In this document: positions 54,975 to 63,455 of the stretch, piece after piece
How the letters are laid out: each line of letters starts with the position of its first letter
Position numbering within the stretch: position 1 is the first letter of the stretch
Origin: Haloferax mediterranei ATCC 33500
Lineage (GTDB): Archaea; Halobacteriota; Halobacteria; Halobacteriales; Haloferacaceae
Direction: 5' to 3'
DNA: 64,000 nucleotides
Assembly: GCF_000306765.2 (NCBI RefSeq)
Contig: NC_017941.2
Location: 558,001-622,000 of the forward strand
The notes under the pieces: generated by a model
The model's database searches: none
Seen by the model: the letters and a program-made list of their open reading frames with translations, nothing else
Told to the model about the DNA's origin: nothing
Made by a program: the position numbers and the translations under genes

Positions 54975-57900
54975 ATGCACATCAAAGAGCTCGTCCTTGA
55001 CGGTTTCAAGAGCTTCGGGCGGCCGACTCGCATCCCGTTTTACGAGGATTTCACGGTCGTTACGGGCCCGAACGGTTCAGGAAAGTCGAACATTATCGAT
55101 GGCGTCCTTTTCGCACTCGGTCTCGCCCGCACCCGCGGGATTCGCGCCGAGAAGCTCACGGACCTCATCTACAACCCCGGCCACGCCGACGGGAGTGACG
55201 AAGGCCCGACGCAACCCAAAGAGGCAAGCGTCACCGTCGTCCTCGACAACTCCGAGGGAACGCTCGACCGGTCGCAGGTCGTCAACGCCGCCGGCACCGA
55301 CAACGTCGGCGACGTAGACGAGATAACCATCAAGCGCCGCGTCAAGGAGACGCCGGACAACTACTACTCCTATTACTACCTCAACGAGCGGTCGGTGAAC
55401 CTCTCTGACATTCAGGACCTGCTCGCGCAAGCGGGTATCACCCCGGAGGGCTACAACGTCGTCATGCAGGGCGACGTGACCGAGATTATCAACATGACGC
55501 CCTACCAGCGGCGGGGCATCATCGACGAAATCGCTGGCGTCGCCGAGTTCGACGAGAAGAAAGACGCCGCCTTCGAGGAGTTAGAAGCGGTCGAAGAGCG
55601 CGTCGACGAGGCGGACCTCCGAATCGAAGAAAAGGAAACGCGTCTCGACCAACTCGCCGACGAACGAGAGACTGCACTCCAGTACAAGGGACTCCGCGAA
55701 GAGAAAGAAGAGTACGAAGGCTACCTGAAGGCGGCGGAACTCGAAGACAAGCGCGACGACCTCTCTCGGACTGAGTCGCGCATCGAGTCCACCGAATCCG
55801 ACCTCGAAGAACTCCAAGCCGAACTCGACGAGCGACAGGGCAAGGTCACCCGTCTGGAAGAGGACCTCGAAGACCTCACCCACGAAATCGAGCGGAAGGG
55901 CGAGGACGAACAACTCCGCATCAAATCCGAGATGGAGGAGATCAAAGGCGACATCGCGCGCCTGGAGAACGCCATCGAGGCGGCCGAAGACAAGCGCGAC
56001 GACGCCGAGGCCGAACGACGGACGGCGTTCGTCGACATCGACCGCAAGCAAGAGAAGATAGACGACCTGTCGGACGACATCCGCGAAATCAAAGTCGAAA
56101 AGGCGTCGGTCAAAAGCGACATCCAGTCGAAGCGGGTCGAACTCTCCGAGGTGCAGGCCGAAATCGACTCGGTCGACACCGAGTTCGACGAACTGAAGGC
56201 CGACCTCACGGAGAAAAAAGAGACCCTCGACGAGTTCAAAGACGAAAAGAACGACCGCCAGCGCGCCAAGGACCGACTCCTCGACGACGCGCGCCGACGC
56301 TCGAACGAGATTTCGGAGACACAAGCCGAAATTGACCACGCCCGCGAGCGCATCCCCGGACTGAAGGCCACGCTCTCCGACCTGCACAGCGAACTCGACA
56401 CCGCCGAGAAGAACAAGGCGAAGATTGACGGGGTTATCGAGGACCTCCAGACCGAAAAGGCCGAACTCAACGACGAACTCTCTGCGGTCACAGATAAACT
56501 CCAGACCAAGCAGTCCGAGTACGCCCGCCTCGAAGCGCGGGCCGGAAAGAACGGCGACAACTCGTGGCCGCGGGCGGTTACGACTATCCTCAACGCCGGT
56601 CTCTCCGGCGTCCACGGCGCAGTCGGGCAACTCGGCTCCGTCGACGGCGAGTACGCCAAAGCCTGCGAGACGGCCGCCGGTGGTCGCCTCGCAAACGTCG
56701 TCGTCGACGACGACGGCGTCGGTTCGTCCTGTATCGACCACCTGAAGTCCCGCAACGCGGGCCGCGCGACGTTCTTGCCCATCACGAAGATGGACAACCG
56801 TAGCCTGCCGCGCAAGCCCTCGCACCCCGGCGTCGTCGACTTCGCGCGCAACCTCGTCGACTACGACAGCCAGTACGCGTCCATCTTCTCGTACGTGCTT
56901 GGCTCGACGCTCGTCGTCGAGGACATGCAGACTGCCCGCGACCTGATGGGCGACTACCGCATGGTCACCCTCGACGGCGACCTCGTCGAGCGCTCCGGTG
57001 CGATGACTGGTGGGTCCGGCGGTGGCTCTCGGTACTCCTTTTCGAAATCCGGCGAAGGCAAACTCGAACGCATCGCCAAGGAAATCACGAAACTCGAAGA
57101 CCGCCGTCGCTCGCTCAACAGCGAGATACGAGATATCGACGACGACCTCGACGACGCCCGCGGCCGGGCATCCGACGCTGCCGACCGTGTCCGTACAATC
57201 GAGCGCGAAATCGAAGACGCCGAGGAAGACATCGAGGAGGCGGAAGCCGAAATCGACCGGCTGAACGACCGACTGGACGAACTCCAGTCCGAGCGAGAGT
57301 CGGTCGACGAGCAGATGTCCGACCTCGACGACGAAATCGCCGAGTTGGACGAGCAAATAGAGGCCGTCGAGGCGGATATCGAGGATATCGAGTCCGAACT
57401 CGAAGACTCCAAAATCCCGGAACTCACGGCCCAAGCGGACGAGATTCGCGCGGATATCGACGACCTCGAAGACCGGATGGGGACGCTCGACGGCCGCCTC
57501 AACGAGATTCAACTCGAAAAGCAGTACGCCGAGGACGCGGTCGACGACCTCCACGACACGGTCGAGGCCGCCCAGAACCGCAAGGCGGAAGCCCGCGAAG
57601 CAATCTCCGAGGCCGAATCGAAAATCGAAGCGCGCGAAGACGACCTCGAAGCCAAGCGCGAGGCGGTCGCCGAACTCGAAGACGAACTGGTCGACCTCAA
57701 GGAAGACCGTCGCGAGCTTCAGGAGGACCTCCGCGAAGCGCGCAGCGCCCGCGACGAGAAGAAAGACCGGGTGAACGCGGTCGAATCCAAGCTCGAAAGT
57801 ATGCGCTCGGCCGCGGAACGGCTCGAATGGGAAATCGACGAACTTCAGTCACAGGTCGGCGACTACGACCCCGAAGAGATTCCGGACCACAGCACGGTCG

Positions 57901-58673
57901 AGTCCGAAATCGAGCGACTCACGGAGGAGATGGAGGCGCTCGAACCGGTCAACATGCTCGCCATCGACGAGTACGACGACGTGAAGGCCGACCTCGAAGA
58001 CCTTCAGGAGCGCCGCGACGTGTTGGTCGAAGAGCGCGACGCCATCGCCGACCGCATCGACCAGTACGAGTCTCAGAAGAAGGCGACGTTCATGGAGTCG
58101 TTCGACGCTATCGCCGAGAACTTCACCGAAATCTTCGAGCGCCTGTCGAACGGGACGGGTCACCTCCAGTTGGAGAACCCCGAAGACCCGTTCGAAGAGG
58201 GCCTGACGATGAAGGCGCAACCCGGCGACAAGCCGATTCAGCGCCTCGATGCGATGTCCGGCGGTGAGAAGTCGCTGACCGCACTCGCATTCATCTTCGC
58301 CATCCAGCGTCACAACCCAGCGCCGTTCTACGCGCTCGACGAGGTCGACGCGTTCCTCGACGCCGCCAACGCCGAGCGCGTCGGCCAGATGGTCGACGAC
58401 CTCGCGGGAGACGCGCAGTTCGTGGTCGTCTCGCACCGCTCGGCGCTCCTCGAACGCGCCGAGCGCGCCATCGGCGTGACGATGCAGGGCGACAACGTCA
58501 GCGCCGTCACCGGCATCCAGTTCGGCGGCGACGGCGGTGACGAGAGTGACGACACGGGCGGTTCCAGCGGTGACGACGGAACTGGCGGCGATGATGGAGA
58601 CGACACTGACAACGGCGACGACGGTGGTGACGCGGGCGTCGAAGTCGAAGCGGAGGTTCCGGCGGATGACTGA
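54975..58673 (+). CDS. smc: Chromosome segregation ATPase SMC
   Basis: A 1232-residue SMC that organises and separates chromosomes. The Walker A is GPNGSGKS (31-38). A long coiled coil (about 170-500) leads to a hinge (about 520-680, with GAVGQLGSVDGEYAKACETA), then a second coil (about 690-1030). The C-terminal head carries LDAMSGGEKSLTALAFIFAI at about 1090-1110, Walker B FYALDEVDAFLD and an acidic Gly/Asp-rich tail. It overlaps scpA by eight bases (58666-58673), so the two are translationally linked. Confidence 0.95.
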   Translation: MHIKELVLDGFKSFGRPTRIPFYEDFTVVTGPNGSGKSNIIDGVLFALGLARTRGIRAEKLTDLIYNPGHADGSDEGPTQPKEASVTVVLDNSEGTLDRSQVVNAAGTDNVGDVDEITIKRRVKETPDNYYSYYYLNERSVNLSDIQDLLAQAGITPEGYNVVMQGDVTEIINMTPYQRRGIIDEIAGVAEFDEKKDAAFEELEAVEERVDEADLRIEEKETRLDQLADERETALQYKGLREEKEEYEGYLKAAELEDKRDDLSRTESRIESTESDLEELQAELDERQGKVTRLEEDLEDLTHEIERKGEDEQLRIKSEMEEIKGDIARLENAIEAAEDKRDDAEAERRTAFVDIDRKQEKIDDLSDDIREIKVEKASVKSDIQSKRVELSEVQAEIDSVDTEFDELKADLTEKKETLDEFKDEKNDRQRAKDRLLDDARRRSNEISETQAEIDHARERIPGLKATLSDLHSELDTAEKNKAKIDGVIEDLQTEKAELNDELSAVTDKLQTKQSEYARLEARAGKNGDNSWPRAVTTILNAGLSGVHGAVGQLGSVDGEYAKACETAAGGRLANVVVDDDGVGSSCIDHLKSRNAGRATFLPITKMDNRSLPRKPSHPGVVDFARNLVDYDSQYASIFSYVLGSTLVVEDMQTARDLMGDYRMVTLDGDLVERSGAMTGGSGGGSRYSFSKSGEGKLERIAKEITKLEDRRRSLNSEIRDIDDDLDDARGRASDAADRVRTIEREIEDAEEDIEEAEAEIDRLNDRLDELQSERESVDEQMSDLDDEIAELDEQIEAVEADIEDIESELEDSKIPELTAQADEIRADIDDLEDRMGTLDGRLNEIQLEKQYAEDAVDDLHDTVEAAQNRKAEAREAISEAESKIEAREDDLEAKREAVAELEDELVDLKEDRRELQEDLREARSARDEKKDRVNAVESKLESMRSAAERLEWEIDELQSQVGDYDPEEIPDHSTVESEIERLTEEMEALEPVNMLAIDEYDDVKADLEDLQERRDVLVEERDAIADRIDQYESQKKATFMESFDAIAENFTEIFERLSNGTGHLQLENPEDPFEEGLTMKAQPGDKPIQRLDAMSGGEKSLTALAFIFAIQRHNPAPFYALDEVDAFLDAANAERVGQMVDDLAGDAQFVVVSHRSALLERAERAIGVTMQGDNVSAVTGIQFGGDGGDESDDTGGSSGDDGTGGDDGDDTDNGDDGGDAGVEVEAEVPADD

Positions 58674-59739
58674 CGACATCCCCGAATTGAACCTCACGCG
58701 TGACCGCGGAGAGCGCGAGTCCTCCGGCAGCAATGGCTTAGCGTTCGCCGACGACACGAGCGCCACACCTAACGGTGACCCCGACGCGGACGCGCCCGAC
58801 GAGGACGCGATGGACGACGTACTCCCCGAAGACGTGTCCGAGACGGGCGACGACGAGGTCGAACCCGTCGAACTACTCGTCCAACTCGCCAAAGAGGGGA
58901 CCATCGACCCGTGGGACATCGACATCGTCGATGTCACAGACGCCTTCTTGGAGCGCCTCGACGCGATGGACCTCCGGACGACCGGGCGCGCGCTGTTCTA
59001 CGCGAGCGTCCTGTTGCGGATGAAATCCGACGAACTCCTCGCGCCCGACGAACCCGACGAGGAGGAACTCGAACCGTGGGAACTCGCCATGCAGGGCGGC
59101 GCGGACGACGGCCACCCCGGCGACGACGGCGGCGGCCCGCCCGGATTCGACCCCATCGATGCGCTCGAAGACGAGATGGACCGCCGACTCGAACGCAAGC
59201 ATGCCCGCGGGTCGCCGGAGACGCTGGACGAACTCGTCCGCGAACTCCGCGAAGTCGAACGCGGGTCGTGGTGGAAGCGCCGCCGCGAGTACGACACCTC
59301 CGAGTCGCCGCGTGGGTTTTCCCGCGGGACGCAGACCCTCGACTACCACACGCCCGGTGAGATGCGCGGCGCGGGTGAACCGACCGAAGACGACGTGACG
59401 GGAACCGCCCACAACGAGGACATCGAGGCTGTCGTTGACGCCGTCCGCGACGTGGTCTCGACGCACTACGAGAAGGGCCGCGACGAGGTACTCTTCGCCG
59501 AGATTCGCGACGTGGGCGATACGGTGATGACGACGTATCTCGCGCTGTTGTTCCTCGCCCACCGGAGCACCGTCTTTCTCAAGCAGGACGAACTGTTCGG
59601 CGACCTCTGGATTCGGAATCCCGAGGTGTTCGACGCGTCGCCCGATGCGGATTCGTCGGGTGAGGTCGCTGAAAGCGAAGACGCCCCCGAAACGGAAGAC
59701 GACCCCGAACTCGAAGCCGAAGCCGTCGCAGACGACTAA
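58666..59739 (+). CDS. scpA: Segregation and condensation protein ScpA
   Basis: A 357-residue kleisin that bridges the two SMC heads. The N-terminal helical domain is VEPVELLVQLAKEGTIDPWD then IDIVDVTDAFLERLDAMD, and the C-terminal winged helix is VLFAEIRDVGDTVMTTYLALLFLAH with VFLKQDELFGDLWI. It starts at the ATG 58666 in the smc gene's last codons. The linker (DPDEEELEPWELAMQGGADD) and both ends are acidic, as usual for haloarchaea. ScpB is not next to it. Confidence 0.92.
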   Translation: MTDDIPELNLTRDRGERESSGSNGLAFADDTSATPNGDPDADAPDEDAMDDVLPEDVSETGDDEVEPVELLVQLAKEGTIDPWDIDIVDVTDAFLERLDAMDLRTTGRALFYASVLLRMKSDELLAPDEPDEEELEPWELAMQGGADDGHPGDDGGGPPGFDPIDALEDEMDRRLERKHARGSPETLDELVRELREVERGSWWKRRREYDTSESPRGFSRGTQTLDYHTPGEMRGAGEPTEDDVTGTAHNEDIEAVVDAVRDVVSTHYEKGRDEVLFAEIRDVGDTVMTTYLALLFLAHRSTVFLKQDELFGDLWIRNPEVFDASPDADSSGEVAESEDAPETEDDPELEAEAVADD

Positions 59740-59771
59740 GCATTTATTTCAGGTACTCGTCAGTTTCCGGT

Positions 59772-60221
59772 GTGCCCCGGCCGACCCTGCTCTCCAGTAC
59801 CCTTCGTCGCCTGACTGTCGCCGTCTCGCTTCTCACCTCGGCGTTATTCGCATTCCTCACCGCGGTTATTCTCGCTCCTTCACTCCCCGAGTTAGGAGTC
59901 GTGTTTTTCCTTCCTATTTTCTGGCTACACTGCTATTTCGCCGGCTACGTCTCGTACAGACCGACGGAGATGGGTCGCGTCAGAGACGTGGTTACGACAC
60001 CGAAGCCAGTCCGCAACTGTACCGTTTGCGGCGACTCCGACACCCGCGGCGTCGTTCGGGAGTTCAGCACGCAACTCGTCGCGGCGGGGGTTGCGCTGAC
60101 GACGACGGAACACGGGAAAAACGAGTACTGCGAACGGTGTCACGCAGTCGAGTTCTCGCCGACCGACAGGGCCGCGCGAGGTGCTTCTGACGCGACCGAA
60201 CGCGAGGAACTGAATCGCTGA
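59772..60221 (+). CDS. Membrane protein with zinc-binding domain
   Basis: A 149-residue protein starting from GTG at 59772. CATTTATTTC, 26 bases upstream, supports this as a leaderless start. Two helices (about 12-34 and 40-60) are followed by a soluble part with CTVCGDSDTRGVVREF and CERCHAVEF, four cysteines that can hold zinc. Function unknown; a small membrane-bound zinc protein after smc-scpA but with its own promoter. Confidence 0.65.
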   Translation: MPRPTLLSSTLRRLTVAVSLLTSALFAFLTAVILAPSLPELGVVFFLPIFWLHCYFAGYVSYRPTEMGRVRDVVTTPKPVRNCTVCGDSDTRGVVREFSTQLVAAGVALTTTEHGKNEYCERCHAVEFSPTDRAARGASDATEREELNR

Positions 60222-60233
60222 GCGTCTACCTGA

Positions 60234-61094
60234 TTACTCGACGTACTGGTCGATAAGCGGCGCGAGTTTCTCCTTCGTCTCGGCGGGGATGGCCTCGTCG
60301 GGCGTGTTGATGGTCCCTTCGAGCGCGGAGTGGCTGTCGGTTTCGTGGTCGTCTGGAATCTTGCGGATGGCCGCTTCGACGGTCTCCTTGATTGCGTCCT
60401 CGTTGGCGGCGGCGTTCTTCAGCACCTCGTCGAGCGTGACTTCGCTGTCTTCTTTCCACACGTCGTAGTCGGTGACGCCGGTGACGGTCGCGTAGGCGAT
60501 TTCGGCCTCGCGGGCGAGTTTCGCCTCGGGGATGGTCGTCATACCGACGACGTCCCAGCCCTGCGCCCGGTAGTGTTCGCTTTCGGCTTTCGTGGAGTAC
60601 GAGGGACCTTCGATGCAGACGTAGGTTCCGCCCGATTGGATTTTCGCGTCGGTCGCTTCTTCGGCCGCTTCGGTGAGGATGGAGACGAGTTCCTCGTCGT
60701 ACGGCTTGGCGAACGGCTGGTGGACGACGATGCCTTCGTCGAAGAACGTTAGGGGGCGGTGCTTTGTGCGGTCGTAAATCTGGTCGGGGACAACGAGCGT
60801 CTGCGGCGGCAGGTCCTCCTTGAGGCTGCCGACGGCGTTGCTGGCGAGGATGTGGGTGACGCCGAGTTTCTTGAGCGCGAAGATGTTCGCGCGGTACGGG
60901 AGCGTCGTCGGCGAGTGCTGGTGGTCGGGACCGTGTCGCGGGAGGAAGACGACTTCGCGGCCGGTGTCGCCGAATTCGCCGACGATAGGCGTCGTCGATG
61001 GTTCGCCGAAGGGCGTCTCGACGGGTTCTTCGCGGGTGTTTTCGAGGGGGAGCGCCTCGTAGATACCACTGCCACCGATAAATCCGATTTTCAT
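60234..61094 (-). CDS. mtnP: S-methyl-5'-thioadenosine phosphorylase
   Basis: A 286-residue enzyme that splits methylthioadenosine to adenine and methylthioribose-1-phosphate (methionine salvage). Phosphate binding is at GFIGGSGIY, the core segment is FLPRHGPDHQHSPTTLPYRA, and the substrate region is CIEGPSYSTKAESEHYRAQG with GMTTIPEAKLAREAEIAYAT and VTGVTDYD. It starts at the ATG 61094. A 5'-deoxyadenosine or inosine substrate preference cannot be ruled out from sequence. Confidence 0.88.
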   Translation of the reverse strand: MKIGFIGGSGIYEALPLENTREEPVETPFGEPSTTPIVGEFGDTGREVVFLPRHGPDHQHSPTTLPYRANIFALKKLGVTHILASNAVGSLKEDLPPQTLVVPDQIYDRTKHRPLTFFDEGIVVHQPFAKPYDEELVSILTEAAEEATDAKIQSGGTYVCIEGPSYSTKAESEHYRAQGWDVVGMTTIPEAKLAREAEIAYATVTGVTDYDVWKEDSEVTLDEVLKNAAANEDAIKETVEAAIRKIPDDHETDSHSALEGTINTPDEAIPAETKEKLAPLIDQYVE

Positions 61095-61155
61095 ATGCGA
61101 ACGTCGGAGAGCGCGCACAAAGTCGTAGCGAATCTGCGACTCGTCGACGCCGAAA

Positions 61156-62127
61156 CTAGACGACAAAGCCGCTGTCGAGGAGGAAGATGAGCACCGTGAG
61201 GACGGGAACGCTGAGGAGCGTCGTCGCAAAGACGGCCGCGGAGACGAACTCGGCGACCGAGACGTTCGACATGCTGGTGTTGCCGAACTCGCCGACGAGG
61301 ATAAGCGGTGTCACTGCTGCAGGCATCGCGGATTCGAGGACGAACGTCCGCGCGACAGTGAGGTCGCCGAACCCGGCGACGAGTGCGACACCGACCGCGA
61401 TGGCGGGTGCGACGACCATTTTGAGTCCTGCGACGAGACCGACTTCAGAGAGCGTCGACCCGAGGTCGGCACCGGCGAGTTGGATGCCGAGAATGAGAAG
61501 CATCATCGGAATCGAGGAGTCGCCGACGAGTTTGAGCGTCTGCATCGCGGCGAGGTCCGTCGGCGGGACGACGCCCAGCCAGCGGACGACGAGCGCGACG
61601 ACGACTGCGTAGATGAGCGGGATTCGGAGAATACGCTTGATGCCGACGAGCCAGCCGGAGTGGTCGGCGGCGTCGTTGGCTGCTCCTCGTCCGGCAATGT
61701 AAACGCCCAACGTGTAAATGAGAACGCCCTGAACCGCGAGGTAGACGACGGCGGCCGAACGCCCGGTGTCACCGAACGCGAAGGAACTGACGGGAACACC
61801 GTAGTTTCCGGAGTTCGGAAAAGCGGCGACGAGAACGAGCGCGCCCAACAGCGGTTCAGAGATACCGAGGAGTCGGGCGACCCCGGCGGCGACGAGAATC
61901 ATCACGACGTGGTAGACGACGACGCCACCGGTGATAGTCGCGAGCGTCGACCCCGCGAGTTCGGTTGTCGCGAGGCTGTAGAACACGAGCGCCGGTGCGA
62001 GGACGTACACCGTCACCGTGTTGAGTGGCTCCGGGTCCACATCGCGGACACGGCCCAGGAGAAATCCCACCGCACCGATGGCGAGAATGGGCAAGAGTGC
62101 CGTGACGAAGATAGACAGAAGCGACAT
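61156..62127 (-). CDS. AEC family transporter
   Basis: A 323-residue, ten-helix protein of the auxin efflux carrier-like (AEC) group, which exports or imports small organic acids or malonate-type compounds. Motifs are GAVGFLLGRV, VAAFPNSGNYGVPVSSFAFG and SAMPAAVTPLILVGEFGNTS. It lies 61 bases upstream of mtnP on the same strand, so the two may share a transcript. The transported substrate is unknown. Confidence 0.82.
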   Translation of the reverse strand: MSLLSIFVTALLPILAIGAVGFLLGRVRDVDPEPLNTVTVYVLAPALVFYSLATTELAGSTLATITGGVVVYHVVMILVAAGVARLLGISEPLLGALVLVAAFPNSGNYGVPVSSFAFGDTGRSAAVVYLAVQGVLIYTLGVYIAGRGAANDAADHSGWLVGIKRILRIPLIYAVVVALVVRWLGVVPPTDLAAMQTLKLVGDSSIPMMLLILGIQLAGADLGSTLSEVGLVAGLKMVVAPAIAVGVALVAGFGDLTVARTFVLESAMPAAVTPLILVGEFGNTSMSNVSVAEFVSAAVFATTLLSVPVLTVLIFLLDSGFVV

Positions 62128-62251
62128 GCGGATGGCAATGGTTGGATTGCTGACTAACGTTTCGTTTCCGGCGAATCAACGAGCGATTCGCTCTCGTAGA
62201 GAGAACTAAGACGATGCGTGCTCGGTGTCGAGTGCGGGCTTCGTCGCGCTT

Positions 62252-62965
62252 TCAGGCACCGACGCCGTCGTTTTCGAGGAGTCGCCACGCCCCATCCCCG
62301 GTGGATTCGACGTAGTCGCGTCGTTCCATCTCTGCCATCACTTCCGGCATGCGGTCGGGTTGCGCAATCTCCATCCCGATGCGGTCTACGTCGTGGAACT
62401 CCGAGAGGTAGTGACGGATGTCCTCTAGCTCGAAAGTGTCGTCGTTGGCCTTCGCCATCACACCCGAGGTGAGGTCGATCATGTCCTCGATGAAGTTCCA
62501 CGGGTAGACGACCCAGGCCCACTCTTCGAGGCGCTCGCCGACGTAATCCGGTTCAAACTCACTCGTCTGGAGGAGTTGCAGCGTCGCCGTGCGGACTTCG
62601 CCCGCGTTTCGGTCGGTCACGTACTCGTGTGCGCGCTCGATGGACCCGCCGGTATCGGCGATGTCGTCGATGATGAGTACGTCCTTACCTTCGACGCTCC
62701 CCTCCGGCATCGGGTAGCGGACTTCGGGTTCGTTCGATTTCTGGGCAGTACCGACGTAGTGCTCCATCTTCAGGCTCGTCAGGTCGTCAAGCCCGAGGAA
62801 GTCGCAGATGCAGCGGCCCGCGAACCAACCGCCGCGTGCCAGCGCGACGATAACGTCGGGTTCGAACTCGGACTGTTTGACATCGTCGGAGACGTCACGG
62901 CAAAGCCCGTAGATGTACTCCCAGTTTGTGATGGTACACTTAAACTCGTCGGGGAGGTCGCCCAT
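62252..62965 (-). CDS. Phosphoribosyltransferase (purine type) with C-terminal extension
   Basis: A 237-residue protein. The PRPP loop is VLIIDDIADTGGSIERA (about residues 95-111), preceded by DVIVALARGGWFAGR. The domain fits archaeal hypoxanthine/xanthine or guanine phosphoribosyltransferases. After about residue 165 comes a helical extension ending in ERRDYVESTGDGAWRLLEND, like a winged helix. The substrate base cannot be told from sequence, and purine salvage is likely. Its start at 62965 is 210 bases from the small zinc protein on the other strand. Confidence 0.8.
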   Translation of the reverse strand: MGDLPDEFKCTITNWEYIYGLCRDVSDDVKQSEFEPDVIVALARGGWFAGRCICDFLGLDDLTSLKMEHYVGTAQKSNEPEVRYPMPEGSVEGKDVLIIDDIADTGGSIERAHEYVTDRNAGEVRTATLQLLQTSEFEPDYVGERLEEWAWVVYPWNFIEDMIDLTSGVMAKANDDTFELEDIRHYLSEFHDVDRIGMEIAQPDRMPEVMAEMERRDYVESTGDGAWRLLENDGVGA

Positions 62966-63163
62966 AGCTTCCGTTCACCGTCCGTATTGCCGCGCCTGAC
63001 ACCCTTTAATCTGTACGACTCGCCCCGCTCGTCGATTCATTTTTCAAAGCCGCCAAATTCAGCGTTAGTGACCAATTAACCGTTGAATTCTGATTTCAGG
63101 AAGGTATTAACCCATGCTAACATGGCTCATAGTTATATCGAGAGCAAGAGTATGCATGTCCGT

Positions 63164-63169
63164 AGGTGA
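63164..63169 (+). promoter_or_regulatory. Shine-Dalgarno-like site before the small zinc protein
   Basis: AGGTGA lies six bases before the ATG at 63176. The TATA-like AGTTATATCG (63130-63139) is about 40 bases upstream, so this mRNA probably has a short leader with a ribosome-binding site, unlike the leaderless genes elsewhere. Confidence 0.5.
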
Positions 63170-63175
63170 CCAAGC

Positions 63176-63346
63176 ATGCACACGTGTGGTAACTGTGGTG
63201 AGTTCGTGTCCCGTGACTTCGTCCGCGTCTTCGGTAACGAGATGGACGAGGTCGTTGGTTGTCCAGCCTGTATGAACATGCGAGAGGTGATGCAGGGCGA
63301 CGGCGCTGCCGAACCAACCGGCCGCGTCCGTTGGACTCGCGCGTGA
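63176..63346 (+). CDS. Small zinc-finger protein (CxxC-CxxC)
   Basis: A 56-residue protein MHTCGNCGEFVSRDFVRVFG then NEMDEVVGCPACMNM. Cys pairs CGNC and CPAC form a rubredoxin-like knuckle, as in a common haloarchaeal small-protein family. The start at 63176 is favoured by the SD-like AGGTGA. The C-terminus (GRVRWTRA) is basic. Function unknown. Confidence 0.75.
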   Translation: MHTCGNCGEFVSRDFVRVFGNEMDEVVGCPACMNMREVMQGDGAAEPTGRVRWTRA

Positions 63347-63455
63347 GCGGCCTTCCGCTCAACAAGATAGACACGCATCGGAATCACCGACTTCTCACTT
63401 CACTCTCGACTCCCGACCCGCTGGTTTGATACATCGCCGTGCAGTGCGCACTTCC

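Noticed and set aside
55581..57554. Minus-strand open frame of 657 codons opposite smc
   Set aside because: The coiled-coil heptads of smc produce a periodic antisense translation; no independent promoter or motif.
63111..63125. Small palindrome CCATG-CTAA-CATGG before the small zinc protein
   Set aside because: Five-base arms only and outside the predicted TATA position; too weak to call an operator.
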